Made by a program: the position numbers and the translations under genes. Of a stretch of DNA of 64,000 bases, positions 41,835 to 51,658 are shown piece after piece. This DNA is from JABSQH01 sp965230015 (GTDB lineage Bacteria; Actinomycetota; Acidimicrobiia; Acidimicrobiales; Ilumatobacteraceae). The notes below the pieces were generated by a model. It searched no databases. It worked only from the letters and a program-made list of their open reading frames with translations, and was not told the origin of the DNA. Where the stretch lies: positions 1-64,000 of the forward strand of contig CBDDKF010000002.1 of the NCBI GenBank assembly GCA_965230015.1, in the 5' to 3' direction. Numbering within the stretch: the stretch's first letter is position 1; each line of letters starts with the position of its first letter.

Positions 41835-43111
41835 CCGATCCACGCTCCGGTGAGCGCGATGATGGCCACCCGATGGTGACCACCGCTGGCGCTGAGCCCG
41901 ACGCAGACGACGCTGCGCCGTCGAACGAGAGCACCGAGTGGGCACGCGCCCTCGTGGTCGGAATGGCGGCCTACGTCGTGTCCCGGCTCTGTGTGCTGGC
42001 CGGAGCTGCGGTGCGCTCGGCACAGATGGTCGTGGACGCCCGGGAAGATGGCGAGCCCGAGCCCGGTGCACTGTCGACCATCGCCGAGGTGCTCACGTCG
42101 TGGGACGGGCAGTGGTACATGACGATCGTGCGCGACGGGTATCCCGACGCCATCCCTCCAGCGATCACGTACGACCAGATCGAGGCGCGGGCTGCCTTCT
42201 TTCCGGTGTATCCGTGGCTCGTTCGGTCGGCCGACCTGGTGATTCCGGGCGGCGACACGATCGCAGCTCTCACGGTCAACTTCTTCCTCGGCGCGTTGTC
42301 GGTGGTGCTCGTGGGCATGATCGCCCGCCATCTGTACTCGGTGGGTGTCGCCGCCAGGGCGATGACCTTGTACGCCATCTTCCCCGGGAGCTTCGTGCTG
42401 TCGTTCGCCTACGCCGAGGCGACGCTGATCGTGCTCTCGGCGGTGTGCATGCTGCTGTTGCTCGATCGACGCTGGCTGCTGGCCGGCTTGGTGGCACTTG
42501 CCGCCACCGCCGCGCGGCCGAACGGCCTGGCGATCGTTGCGGCGTGTGCGGTCGCTGCATTCATCGCCATTCGTGATCGGCGTGATTGGACGGCGCTGCT
42601 GGCGGTGATCCCCGCGCCGTTCGGGTTCATCTTCTTCCAGTGGTACGTCGACTCGACCGCTGACGAGTCGGGTGCGTGGTTCCGAGTTCAGTCCGAGGCC
42701 TGGTCGGAAGGCACCAGCTTCGGGTTGACCGCGTTCACCAACACCGTCGAATTCATCCGCGCACCACTGGGTTCGCCGGCCAACGCCCTCACTGCACTGT
42801 CGTTGATCGCCCTTGCGGGCATGTTGTTCTGTGCCTGGCGCGTCCGCCTGGCGGCGCCGCTGTTCGCGTTCAGCGCAGTCGTGATTGGGCTGATGCTGAT
42901 TCCTGAGACCGTCACCGCGCGGCCCCGCTTCTTGTTTACGGCGTTCCCGCTGTTCATCGCGGTTGCCGCCTGGTGGCCCCAACCGCAGGCCAGCGGCGAC
43001 CATCATCGAGCGTCGTGGGATCGCGCCGGCTGGGACTTCGTGCTGGTGATCGGCGGCGCGGGCTTGGTTGCGCTGACCACGCTGTACGCGGTGTTTGCCG
43101 CAATCCCCTAG
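41831..43111 (+). CDS. PIG-V-like GT-C mannosyltransferase family membrane protein
   Basis: A 426-residue integral membrane protein with about nine hydrophobic helices. The first extracytoplasmic loop carries SWDGQWYMTIVRDGYP, the F/W-D-G-x-W-Y-x-x-I-A motif of PIG-V/mannosyltransferase-like GT-C enzymes, with FFPVYPWLVR after it. These transfer mannose from a polyprenyl-phosphate donor on the outer face. The GTG 41831 start overlaps the upstream lipoprotein stop; ATG 41873 would be an alternative. It precedes the first DUF3367 gene by four bases. Confidence 0.65.
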   Translation: MTDPRSGERDDGHPMVTTAGAEPDADDAAPSNESTEWARALVVGMAAYVVSRLCVLAGAAVRSAQMVVDAREDGEPEPGALSTIAEVLTSWDGQWYMTIVRDGYPDAIPPAITYDQIEARAAFFPVYPWLVRSADLVIPGGDTIAALTVNFFLGALSVVLVGMIARHLYSVGVAARAMTLYAIFPGSFVLSFAYAEATLIVLSAVCMLLLLDRRWLLAGLVALAATAARPNGLAIVAACAVAAFIAIRDRRDWTALLAVIPAPFGFIFFQWYVDSTADESGAWFRVQSEAWSEGTSFGLTAFTNTVEFIRAPLGSPANALTALSLIALAGMLFCAWRVRLAAPLFAFSAVVIGLMLIPETVTARPRFLFTAFPLFIAVAAWWPQPQASGDHHRASWDRAGWDFVLVIGGAGLVALTTLYAVFAAIP

Positions 43112-43115
43112 CAGC

Positions 43116-46100
43116 ATGGCTTCGCCGGTGATCGAAGTGGCGACGCCGGTGATCGAGGAGCCGGCCGACAACACGCGCTGGCGTGACCGGCTCAGTTTGG
43201 CCGTGCTGGCAGCGCTCGCCTATCTGCCGGCATTGGCCAGCGCGCCGGGAAGGATGCCGGCCGACACCAAGCTGTACCTCTACCTCGATCCCGGCGGCCT
43301 CGTCAGTCGCTCGACTTCGACGTTCGAAGCCGAGCAGTTCGCAGGCTGGGTGCCTCACCAGCAGATCACCTACCTGTGGCCGTCGGGCCCGTGGTTCTGG
43401 CTGTTCGACACGATCGGCGTACCGGACTGGATTGCCCATCGGCTGTGGATCGGCACCATCTTGTTCGCCGCCGGCGCGGGTGCGAGATGGGCGGCGCGGC
43501 AACTGGGAATCGGTCCGATCGCCGCGCTCGCGGGCGCCGCGCTGTACCAATGCAGCCCGTACCTGCTGGCCTACGTGTCGCGCACCTCGCTCCTGCTGTT
43601 GCCGTGGGCCGGCCTCGGCTGGATCGTCGGCCTGACGATTCGCGCGACTGTGCGTTCGCGGGTCGCCGCACGTTCGGAGCCGAGCGATGCCGAGTCGATC
43701 GCTGGTTCGCCAGCCACTGCCGGCCGACGCAGCGCAGAAGATCACGTCGGCGTGGACGACGCTGCCACCGCACCGGAACTCGACGCCCCGCAGCGCTTCG
43801 ATCGGCCGTCCTGGCGCGACCGGCTCAGCCCTTGGCGCGAGCCGGCGCTGATCGCCCTGGTGGTCGCCACGGTCGGCAATGGCAATGCCACCGCCCTGGC
43901 CTTGATCATCCCGGGCCCGGTGCTGTGGCTGGTGCACCTCGCGGCAGCTGGCGGGATCCGCTGGCGGGCCGCCTTGGCGATCGCCGTGCGTACCGGCATC
44001 GCGTGCCTCGTCGTATCGGCGTGGTGGATCGGCATGCTCCTGGTGCAGTCCCGCGTCGGTGCGCCGGTCCTGGCGTACTCGGAGACCCTGCGCGACGTGA
44101 GCCGCAACTCGACGGGTTCCGAGGTGTTGCGCGGCCTGGGATACTGGCTCTTCTACCAGCGCGACCTCGCCGGGCCGACCACCTCGGCCTCGTTCGACTT
44201 CCTGGTCAGCGCTCGGTCGATCGCCATCAGCTACGCGGTCGCGCTCGTCGGATTGGCCGGTCTGGTCATCGTTCGCTGGTCGCACCGCCGATTCGCCGCT
44301 CTGTTGGTGGCGGTCGGCGCGCTGCTTGCCGTCGGCGTCCACCCGATCGACGGCCCCTCGCCTCTGGCTGCGTTGGTGGTCGGCGACGAAGAGTCGACGC
44401 TTGCGGTCGCCTTGCGCAGCAGCACTCGGGCCACTCCCCTGTTGGTGTTGGGCTTGGCGTTCGGCGCAGCCGCATTGGTTGCTGCACTTCCCGGACGGGT
44501 ACGCGGGCTCGGCCCGGCGATCGGTTGGCGACCGGTCGCGGCCGGAGCCATCGTGATGTTGGTCGTGATCAACCTGCCGTCGCTGTGGCGGGCCGAGCTC
44601 GTCGATCCGGCCATCGACCGCGACGCCGACCCTCCCGCAGCCTGGCAACAAGCAGCCGACGACCTCAATGCGGTGGCCGAACCGACCGGTGGCGGGCGCG
44701 TCCTCCAGCTGCCCGGCGCCGAGTTCGGCGCCTTCCGGTGGGGCTACACGGTCGATCAGCCACTGGTCGCCCTGGTCGATCGGCCACTCGTCACCCGGGA
44801 TCTCTTGCCGCTGGGGTCGGGGCCAGCGATGGACCTGCTATACGCGCTCGACGACCGATTCCAGGAAGGGTGGGCCGAGCCATCGACCGTGGCCACCGTG
44901 GCCCGACTGTTCGGCGCCGACACGATCTGGGCCGTCAACGACGCCGCGTTCGACCGATTCCGCACCGCGCGCCCCGAGGTGGTCGCCGCGCTGCTCGCCG
45001 ACCCCTCCTCCGGCCTCGGCACTGCCCAGCCCTACGGAGAGCCGGTCGTCAACCGCGGAGAGATCGCCACGCTCGACGAGATCGAAATCGGCCAACCGCT
45101 CGTCGGCGCCCCGATCGCTCCGGTGGAGCTGTTCTACGTCGACGACGTCGACGGGGTGATCAGAACCGCAAGCGGCGCGCAGATGCTGTCGGGCTCCGGC
45201 GACGGGGTCATCGATGCGGCCGCGGCCGGGCTGCTCGTGGCTGATGCCGTGATCAGGTACACCCTGAGCCTGTCGGACGACGATCTCGCCGCGGCGATCG
45301 CCGACGCGGGCGGCCTGGTGGTCACCGACTCGAATCGCGATCGCGCCCACCACTGGCGAGGGTCACAAGACGTCCACGGGCACACCGAACCGGGCGGTGA
45401 CGCCGACGACGTCCTCGATCCAACCGCTGCGGATCAACGACTTGCCCCGTTCAACGACAGCGACACCGACCAACAGACCATCGCCATCCAGGAGGGTCCG
45501 GTCACCGCGACCGCCTCCTCGTACGGCGAGCCGTTCGCCTATCGCCCCGAGGATCGCGCCGTGATGGCCATCGACGGCGACCCCTCGACCGCCTGGGTGG
45601 TCGGCGATCGCGGCGACCCGGTCGGGCAGCGACTGCGTCTGAGTGTGGCCACCGACATCGATCCGGCCGCCACGCCCACGGCGATCAGCGTGCGCCAGGT
45701 CGCGCCTCCGCAGGGCGGCCGGGTCATCGATCGCATCACACTCACGGTTGACGGAACCGACCACAGCCAGGTCGACCTCGACGAATCGTCGTGGACTGCC
45801 ACCGGCCAACAGATCGCCACACCGCCATTGCATCCTGGCACCGAAGTCGAGATCCGGATCGACGACGTCAGCGTCGGCGACCCTGCGCTCGCGGCATCGC
45901 GTGAGGGCGTCGGGTTCGTCGAGGTCGACCTGGGGCTCGGCCCCACCGTGGAGTGGATCCGTCCGCCGATCGACGGTCTCGAGCACCTCGACGACGCACC
46001 GGTGGCGTTCGTGCTCACTCGGCTCCGTACCGACCCCCTCGACGTGTGGCGTGCCGACCCCGAGCCGGCGTTGCAGCGACAATTGCAACTCCCCCGCTCG

Positions 46101-47591
46101 GTCGACGGCGGCGTCGAGCTGACCGTCCGCGCCGATGCTCGGGCGAGTGACGAGGCACTGGCCGGGTTGTTTGCCGACGGAGCCGCCGATCGCTCTCCCG
46201 GCGACGCGGTGGCCGTTGCGAATCGTCGGCTGCCCGGATCCATCGCCGCGCGCGGCGCTGCGGCCACCGATGGTGACCTCGGGACCGCATGGATCACCCC
46301 GTTCGACGGAGCGGTCGGGGCGTCGCTGCGCATCGACGGGGTGGGTCCGCTGGACGAGTTCGTCATCCATCAGCCGGCGGGGACCTTCTCGTCGATCACC
46401 CGACTGGTGGTCGACGACGGCCGCGTCACCCCGCTGGTGGTCGACGTCCCGCCCGCCGACGAAGCCGGGGCAAGTGTGGTGACGTTGCCCAGTGCCGTTG
46501 AGGGGACGGTGACCTTCACCATCGACGCAATCGAACCGACGACCACGATCGACCGCAGATACGGCGACGAGCGGACGCTGCCTGCCGCCATCAGTGAGCT
46601 CACCTCCGACGCCATCGGCGTGCGCCAGCCAGTCACAGCCACGAGTGCCACCATCGAGTGGGGCTGTTCACGCCCCGCTGTGTTCGAGGTCGATGGCACC
46701 CCGGCGCCGATCGAGTTCCGCATCGACGCCGCAGCCTTCGCCGCTGGCGCTGCGGCAGCGGCCACGCCGTGTGCACCACTCGACCTGGGCGCCGGTACGA
46801 GACGACTGGCGTCGGTCGATCGCGGTGGGACTGCCCTGACCGTCGACCGCGTGGTCGTCGCCGAACCTGGCCTTCCCACGATCGATCGACCACCTGCGCC
46901 GCGGGCGACGGTGATCGACGACGGCCCGCGACGACGAACGGTGGAGGTCGGCGCATGCCCCGAGGGCTGTTGGCTGGTGCTCGGCGAGGGCTACAACACG
47001 GCATGGGCCGCGTCGATCGACGGCGAACGGCTCGACGGTCCGCAACTGGTCGACGGCGGGTTCAACGGCTGGCAACTTCCGCCGTCCACCGACGCCGTCA
47101 CCGTGACCCTGCGGTGGACGATGCAGTGGCCGGTGACGTTCGGCCTGGCGATCTCGGCGCTTGGCGTGGCGCTCGCTGTCGCCATCGCGATGTTGACGAC
47201 TCGAGTGCCGTCGCTGCCGTTCCGTGCCCGACCGCGGCTGGTGCGCGCAGACGCGCCGCGTCGCCGCCGCCGCTGGCGCGGACCGACCTTGGTGGCCGCC
47301 AGCGCGCTGTTGATCTCGCCGTGGGCCGGCGCCGCCGCACTTGCGGTGTGGCTGCTCGGGTTCGGTCGCCGATGGCGCCGCGGACTGGAGGCGATCGGCT
47401 GGCTTGCGGCATCGGTCGTTGCCGTGTGGGTGTATTGGATCGAACGCCGCGACGCCCCGTTCCCCAACGCAGGCTGGACCACGGCGTTCGAGCATCTCAA
47501 CACGCTGGCCCTCTTCGCCCTCGTGACGATCGCAGTGGGTGCGTGGTTTGGCGACGACGACCTCGGGCGTCCCGCCGAACCGACGCGTTGA
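43116..47591 (+). CDS. DUF3367 alpha-(1->3)-arabinofuranosyltransferase-like protein, copy 1
   Basis: A 1491-residue membrane protein of the AftD-like family. The GT-C part (to about residue 470) begins PALASAPGRMPADTKLYLYLDP, whose Asp50 is the likely catalytic acid/base in the first outer loop, followed by WVPHQQITYLWPSGPWFW. About ten helices follow, then a large extracytoplasmic region of beta-sandwich modules (SYGEPFAYRPEDRAVMAIDGDPSTAWVVG and ATDGDLGTAWITPFDGAVG, discoidin-like), and three to four C-terminal helices. A cytosolic insertion at about residues 185-230 is unusually charged. Expected job: adding a pentose or hexose to a wall polysaccharide. Confidence 0.85.
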   Translation: MASPVIEVATPVIEEPADNTRWRDRLSLAVLAALAYLPALASAPGRMPADTKLYLYLDPGGLVSRSTSTFEAEQFAGWVPHQQITYLWPSGPWFWLFDTIGVPDWIAHRLWIGTILFAAGAGARWAARQLGIGPIAALAGAALYQCSPYLLAYVSRTSLLLLPWAGLGWIVGLTIRATVRSRVAARSEPSDAESIAGSPATAGRRSAEDHVGVDDAATAPELDAPQRFDRPSWRDRLSPWREPALIALVVATVGNGNATALALIIPGPVLWLVHLAAAGGIRWRAALAIAVRTGIACLVVSAWWIGMLLVQSRVGAPVLAYSETLRDVSRNSTGSEVLRGLGYWLFYQRDLAGPTTSASFDFLVSARSIAISYAVALVGLAGLVIVRWSHRRFAALLVAVGALLAVGVHPIDGPSPLAALVVGDEESTLAVALRSSTRATPLLVLGLAFGAAALVAALPGRVRGLGPAIGWRPVAAGAIVMLVVINLPSLWRAELVDPAIDRDADPPAAWQQAADDLNAVAEPTGGGRVLQLPGAEFGAFRWGYTVDQPLVALVDRPLVTRDLLPLGSGPAMDLLYALDDRFQEGWAEPSTVATVARLFGADTIWAVNDAAFDRFRTARPEVVAALLADPSSGLGTAQPYGEPVVNRGEIATLDEIEIGQPLVGAPIAPVELFYVDDVDGVIRTASGAQMLSGSGDGVIDAAAAGLLVADAVIRYTLSLSDDDLAAAIADAGGLVVTDSNRDRAHHWRGSQDVHGHTEPGGDADDVLDPTAADQRLAPFNDSDTDQQTIAIQEGPVTATASSYGEPFAYRPEDRAVMAIDGDPSTAWVVGDRGDPVGQRLRLSVATDIDPAATPTAISVRQVAPPQGGRVIDRITLTVDGTDHSQVDLDESSWTATGQQIATPPLHPGTEVEIRIDDVSVGDPALAASREGVGFVEVDLGLGPTVEWIRPPIDGLEHLDDAPVAFVLTRLRTDPLDVWRADPEPALQRQLQLPRSVDGGVELTVRADARASDEALAGLFADGAADRSPGDAVAVANRRLPGSIAARGAAATDGDLGTAWITPFDGAVGASLRIDGVGPLDEFVIHQPAGTFSSITRLVVDDGRVTPLVVDVPPADEAGASVVTLPSAVEGTVTFTIDAIEPTTTIDRRYGDERTLPAAISELTSDAIGVRQPVTATSATIEWGCSRPAVFEVDGTPAPIEFRIDAAAFAAGAAAAATPCAPLDLGAGTRRLASVDRGGTALTVDRVVVAEPGLPTIDRPPAPRATVIDDGPRRRTVEVGACPEGCWLVLGEGYNTAWAASIDGERLDGPQLVDGGFNGWQLPPSTDAVTVTLRWTMQWPVTFGLAISALGVALAVAIAMLTTRVPSLPFRARPRLVRADAPRRRRRWRGPTLVAASALLISPWAGAAALAVWLLGFGRRWRRGLEAIGWLAASVVAVWVYWIERRDAPFPNAGWTTAFEHLNTLALFALVTIAVGAWFGDDDLGRPAEPTR

Positions 47592-47627
47592 CCACGCCGT
47601 CGCAGCGACTCGTAGGATTCTTCCCCG

Positions 47628-49685
47628 ATGGCGGACGGACGCCTGAACTATCTCCCGGCGCTCGATGGGCTCCGCGCGCTCGCAGTAACGGCCGTCGTCG
47701 CCTATCACCTGGGTTTCGGATGGGCGTCGGGCGGGTTCCTCGGTGTCGACCTGTTCTTCGTGATCTCCGGCTACCTGATCACCACGCTGCTGCTCTTGGA
47801 GCGCGCCGAAGACGGACGCATCTCGCTCCGCACGTTCTGGCTGCGCCGATTCCGTCGACTGGTACCACCGCTGGTGGTGATGATCGCGGCCGTCATCATC
47901 GCCACTCGTGTATGGGGCGTCCCCGAGCAATGGGCATCGGTGCGCGGCGACGCGATCGGGGCACTCACCTACGTGGCCAACTGGTGGTTCATCATCGGCG
48001 GCGAGAGCTACTTCGACACGCTGCTCGGCCCGAGCCCCCTGCGCCACACCTGGTCGCTGGCCATCGAAGAACAGTGGTATGTGTTCTGGCCGCTGGTGGT
48101 GGCCGGACTGTTGGCGTGGCGCTTTGGGCGACGGTTCGCCCCGCTGATCCTCCTCGCCGCAGCAGTTGCGTCGGCTGCATGGATGGCGGTGCTGTACAAC
48201 CCGGCAGATCCGTCACGGGTCTATTTCGGCACCGACACCCGCGCACAGCAGTTGTTGATCGGCGCGGCGCTGGCGTGGGTACTGCACCGCCGCCGTGCGG
48301 TGTTCGGCGAGCGAACCGACGAGGGCCGCAGCGGGGTCGTCCCGTTGGTCGCACTGCTCGGCTTCGTGGCGGTGGTGGTGATCGCCGACGACCTCGACGG
48401 CTGGTTGTACCGGGGCGGGTTCCTCGCTGTGTCGATCGTTGCCGCCGTGATCGTGGCCGCCGTGTCGCGACCGGTTGTGCCGGCCACCATGCGGTGGCTG
48501 CAAGCGGCGCCGCTGGTGTGGATCGGTGTGCGCTCGTACGGGATCTATCTGTGGCACTGGCCCGTGATCGTGTTCGTCGGCCCGCCAATGGGAATCGAGT
48601 GGTCGCGCGGCCCACTCGTGGCGCTGCAGCTGGCCTTGACGCTGCTGCTCACCGAGCTGAGCCTGTGGCTCGTGGAGCGGCCCGCCCGGTACGGCCAGTG
48701 GCGGCCATCCAATCTGGTCGCCGGATGGTCGGTTGGGGCGATCGCCGCAGTGTTCCTAGCGCTCGTGGTGCTCGTGCCACCGGTCGGCCGCCAGCAATTG
48801 GCCGTCGACGCACTCGAGCCAGACCTGGCGGCGATTGCGGATCTCGCGCCGGTCACCGCCGCGCCACCCTCCACCAGTCCGCCGACCCCGCCAACCTCCG
48901 GGGCCCCGCCGACGACTGCGGACGACACTTCGCCGTCCGCCCAGAACACCCCGTCGACCACGGCGACACCCAGCACGAGTACAACGACGACCACGACCGT
49001 GCCACCAGGACCACGCAGCGTGCTGCTCGCGGGCGACTCGACCGCGATCTCCGTTGCCTACTGGCAAGACACCGAGCCGTTTCCTGGCTGGGCATGGGTC
49101 ACCGCAGCCCGGCTGGGGTGCAGTGTCACCGAGGGAGTCACGCTCGACGCCGGCAGCTCCCAACCGTCGCCGACGCCCGACGAGTGCGCGTCGTGGGCCA
49201 CCGACTGGGCCGAGTATCACTCCGCACTGCAACCCGATGTCGCGGTACTGATGAGCGGTCCATGGGAAGTACTGGACCATCGCGTCGACGGAGTCGACAT
49301 CCGATTCCCGTCCGCCGAATGGGATCAACACGTACGCGAGGGACTCGAACGCGCCGTGTCAGTGCTCGGCGCAGGCGATACGCAGGTGGTCCTGCTCACC
49401 CTGCCGTGCATGGATCAGCCCGGACCAGGGCCGGGACAAGTCACGACCACCGCACGCAACGATCCAGCGCGCGTCGCGGGATACAACGCGCAACTCGACG
49501 TGGTCGCTGCTGCCAACGAGCACGTCGACGTGCTCGATCTCGGTGCCGTGTTGTGCCCGGACGGCGTGCCGATCGAGTCCACGACGGGAACCGACATTCG
49601 CTACGACGGCGTGCACGTGACGCCGGCCGGATCCGACCTCGTGACCGCCTGGCTGTTCGACGAGCTCGAGCGTCTCACCCGCTGA
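47628..49685 (+). CDS. Acyltransferase-3 / SGNH fusion (polysaccharide O-acyltransferase)
   Basis: A 685-residue protein. The N-terminal ~380 residues form an acyltransferase-3 domain of about ten helices (LPALDGLRALAVTAVVAYH with the conserved His; GVDLFFVISGYLIT). A Thr/Ser/Pro-rich linker (~100 residues) leads to an extracytoplasmic SGNH hydrolase-like domain with SVLLAGDSTA (Ser) and a terminal DGVHVTPAGS (Asp-x-x-His). Such OatA-type enzymes move acetyl groups across the membrane and onto glycans. The final 85 bases overlap the end of the convergent GT39-like gene. Confidence 0.9.
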   Translation: MADGRLNYLPALDGLRALAVTAVVAYHLGFGWASGGFLGVDLFFVISGYLITTLLLLERAEDGRISLRTFWLRRFRRLVPPLVVMIAAVIIATRVWGVPEQWASVRGDAIGALTYVANWWFIIGGESYFDTLLGPSPLRHTWSLAIEEQWYVFWPLVVAGLLAWRFGRRFAPLILLAAAVASAAWMAVLYNPADPSRVYFGTDTRAQQLLIGAALAWVLHRRRAVFGERTDEGRSGVVPLVALLGFVAVVVIADDLDGWLYRGGFLAVSIVAAVIVAAVSRPVVPATMRWLQAAPLVWIGVRSYGIYLWHWPVIVFVGPPMGIEWSRGPLVALQLALTLLLTELSLWLVERPARYGQWRPSNLVAGWSVGAIAAVFLALVVLVPPVGRQQLAVDALEPDLAAIADLAPVTAAPPSTSPPTPPTSGAPPTTADDTSPSAQNTPSTTATPSTSTTTTTTVPPGPRSVLLAGDSTAISVAYWQDTEPFPGWAWVTAARLGCSVTEGVTLDAGSSQPSPTPDECASWATDWAEYHSALQPDVAVLMSGPWEVLDHRVDGVDIRFPSAEWDQHVREGLERAVSVLGAGDTQVVLLTLPCMDQPGPGPGQVTTTARNDPARVAGYNAQLDVVAAANEHVDVLDLGAVLCPDGVPIESTTGTDIRYDGVHVTPAGSDLVTAWLFDELERLTR

Positions 49686-50911
49686 ACGATCGCATCGACG
49701 GCCACGGCCGCGCCGAGCACGATGGCGATCTCGGCGGGGATCCGGAACCTCGGGATCCCGTAGAACGCAAGGATCACCACCACACTGAGTGACGCGGTGA
49801 CCAGCAGCGGCCAGCGCGCCTGCCTGCTGGGCCAGCGCCACCAGCCGTAGGCCGCCAACGGCACCAGGAGCCAGTACTGCCACAATCCGATGCGGCTGGC
49901 CCATGGTTCACGGCCTTCGTTGGTGTTGAACTCGATCATCGTTTCGGTGTCCCACACGCTGAGCCCCCGTCCGAGACGTGCAGCGAGCACCGCCGGAACA
50001 CGGTCGAGGTGGTCACCGATGTAGTCGAACGCGGCGTCGCGGTAGCGCTGCGAGCGTTGCGACTGGTCAAGACCTTCGGGCAGTTCGACCAGGTCGGCGC
50101 AGTTCAGGTCCCAGAACCCGATGCCTGGTCCTTGATACGTGGTTGGACAGTTGGCCCCGATCAACGTCAACCCGTCTTGGGTCGACAGCAGCGTGGTCTC
50201 CTCGAAGCGCACCAGGTTGCGGCCGACCCATGGCGCGATCACCAGTACGGCCGCAGCCCCGGCGAGCAGCAGATGCTGCACTCGACGTGCGGTCGGCACC
50301 GACTCGTCGTCGGAACGATCGATCAGTGCCATCGGCGCCACCACCAACGGGCCGAGCAACAGCAACTCGGCACGTGCGAGTCCAGCAAGACCGACCAATG
50401 CCCCAGCGGTCACCGCCAGCCAGGCGGTGCGCCGTAGGTCATAGACGTAGACCGCGAGCAACACGGCGACGACACCCGCAGCGGCGAACGTCTCCGACAT
50501 CATCAGCCCGTCGTTCATCCACAGGTTGGCGTAGACCGCAGCAATGCCCGCAGCGAACAAGGCGATCCATCGATCGAACAACCAACGCGCGAGCACCCCC
50601 ACGCCGGCCACCACCGCCGTGCCGTACACCGCCATCGCCAACCGTTGCGCAAGATACGGATCGGTGTTCGACCACGACACCGGAGCCAGGGCCACTGCGG
50701 TCAGCGGCGCGTGATCGGCGGCGTACTCGCCCGGAATGAACGGCTCGTTGAACCCGCTCCCGTTGGCGATGGTGACCGCTTGCGCCGAGTAATAGATCTG
50801 GTCGCCGACCACCGGCTCGTCGTACTTGGCACTCAGCACATAGAGCACTCGCCAGGCGCCGGCGGCCACGACGATGAGGGCGAACCACCAGCGAAAGGCG
50901 GCCCGGCTCAT
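49601..50911 (-). CDS. GT39/ArnT-like membrane glycosyltransferase
   Basis: A 436-residue polytopic protein with about ten helices, of the ArnT/PMT-like GT-C group. The first outer loop has YDEPVVGDQIYYSAQAVTIANGSGF (Asp in a D-x-x-x-Y context), and HAPLTAVALAP and GLARAELLLLGPLV follow as in dolichyl-phosphate-mannose mannosyltransferase-like proteins. It lies four bases into the upstream GT2 gene (ATGA overlap), so donor synthesis and transfer may be coupled. The last 28 codons (NSQAVTRSDPAGVTCTPS) lie antisense to the acyltransferase gene end. Confidence 0.75.
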   Translation of the reverse strand: MSRAAFRWWFALIVVAAGAWRVLYVLSAKYDEPVVGDQIYYSAQAVTIANGSGFNEPFIPGEYAADHAPLTAVALAPVSWSNTDPYLAQRLAMAVYGTAVVAGVGVLARWLFDRWIALFAAGIAAVYANLWMNDGLMMSETFAAAGVVAVLLAVYVYDLRRTAWLAVTAGALVGLAGLARAELLLLGPLVVAPMALIDRSDDESVPTARRVQHLLLAGAAAVLVIAPWVGRNLVRFEETTLLSTQDGLTLIGANCPTTYQGPGIGFWDLNCADLVELPEGLDQSQRSQRYRDAAFDYIGDHLDRVPAVLAARLGRGLSVWDTETMIEFNTNEGREPWASRIGLWQYWLLVPLAAYGWWRWPSRQARWPLLVTASLSVVVILAFYGIPRFRIPAEIAIVLGAAVAVDAIVQRVRRSSSSNSQAVTRSDPAGVTCTPS

Positions 50912-51621
50912 CGGAGGCGCAGGCGGGCGCCGAGCGCGGAGTACTTGACGATGCAGATCAGCGCGCGTACTCCGTCGCGCCAGCCGATCTTCTTGCCGTC
51001 GGCGTACGTGCGGCCGGAGTAGGAGATTCCCACCTCGTAGATCCGCAACCGTTTGCGGGCCAGTTTGGCGGTGACTTCGGGCTCGAACCCGAATCGATCC
51101 TCCTCGATGTCGATCGACTGAATCACCTCGCGACGAAACGCCTTGTAACACGTCTCCATGTCGGTGAGGTTGAGGTCGGTGAACATGTTCGACAAGGTGG
51201 TCAAGAAGCGGTTGCCCAGGCTGTGCCAGAAGTACAGCACGCGGTGCGGACGGCTCGACACGAATCGCGAGCCGTAGACCACGTCGGCGACCCCTTCCTC
51301 GAGTGGTCCCAAGAGCTCGCCGTATTCAGCGGGGTCGTACTCGAGATCGGCATCTTGGACGATGGCGTAGTCGCTGGTTACCTCGGCGAACCCGGTGCGC
51401 AATGCCGCGCCCTTACCCTGGTTGCGCTGGTGGAGAATCACCCGCACACGCGGCTCGTCGAGCGCGGCGAGAATCTCGCGTGTGCCGTCGGTAGAGCCGT
51501 CGTCGACGACGACGATCTCGGCGACCCACGGCGAGGCCAGCACGCGTTCAAGCAACTCACTAACGGTCGCCGCCTCGTCGTAGCAGGGAACGACCACTGA
51601 GAGGCATCGCCGGGGGGTCAT
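50908..51621 (-). CDS. GT2 glycosyltransferase (dolichyl-phosphate glucose/mannose synthase-like)
   Basis: A 237-residue GT-A enzyme. SVVVPCYDEAATVSELLERV, VVDDGSTDGTREIL, QDADLEYDP (DxD-like metal site) and the later GFEPEVTAKLARK with YSGRTYADGKKIGWRDG are typical of bacterial Dpg/Dpm-like synthases that load a sugar from a nucleotide onto polyprenyl phosphate. It has no C-terminal membrane helices. It starts 37 bases from the divergent second DUF3367 gene and overlaps the GT39-like gene, a sensible donor/transferase pair. Confidence 0.9.
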   Translation of the reverse strand: MTPRRCLSVVVPCYDEAATVSELLERVLASPWVAEIVVVDDGSTDGTREILAALDEPRVRVILHQRNQGKGAALRTGFAEVTSDYAIVQDADLEYDPAEYGELLGPLEEGVADVVYGSRFVSSRPHRVLYFWHSLGNRFLTTLSNMFTDLNLTDMETCYKAFRREVIQSIDIEEDRFGFEPEVTAKLARKRLRIYEVGISYSGRTYADGKKIGWRDGVRALICIVKYSALGARLRLR

Positions 51622-51658
51622 GGAGATCGGACGATAGCCCGCAGTACCGTCTGCGGCG

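Noticed and set aside
43376..45244. 622-codon frame within the first DUF3367 gene
   Set aside because: Shadow frame with Arg/Gly/Pro-rich composition and no recognisable domain.
46658..49792. Open frame of 1044 codons overlapping the acyltransferase and DUF3367 genes
   Set aside because: Arg-rich composition and no motifs; the same-strand gene in the other frame shows a full acyltransferase/SGNH pattern.
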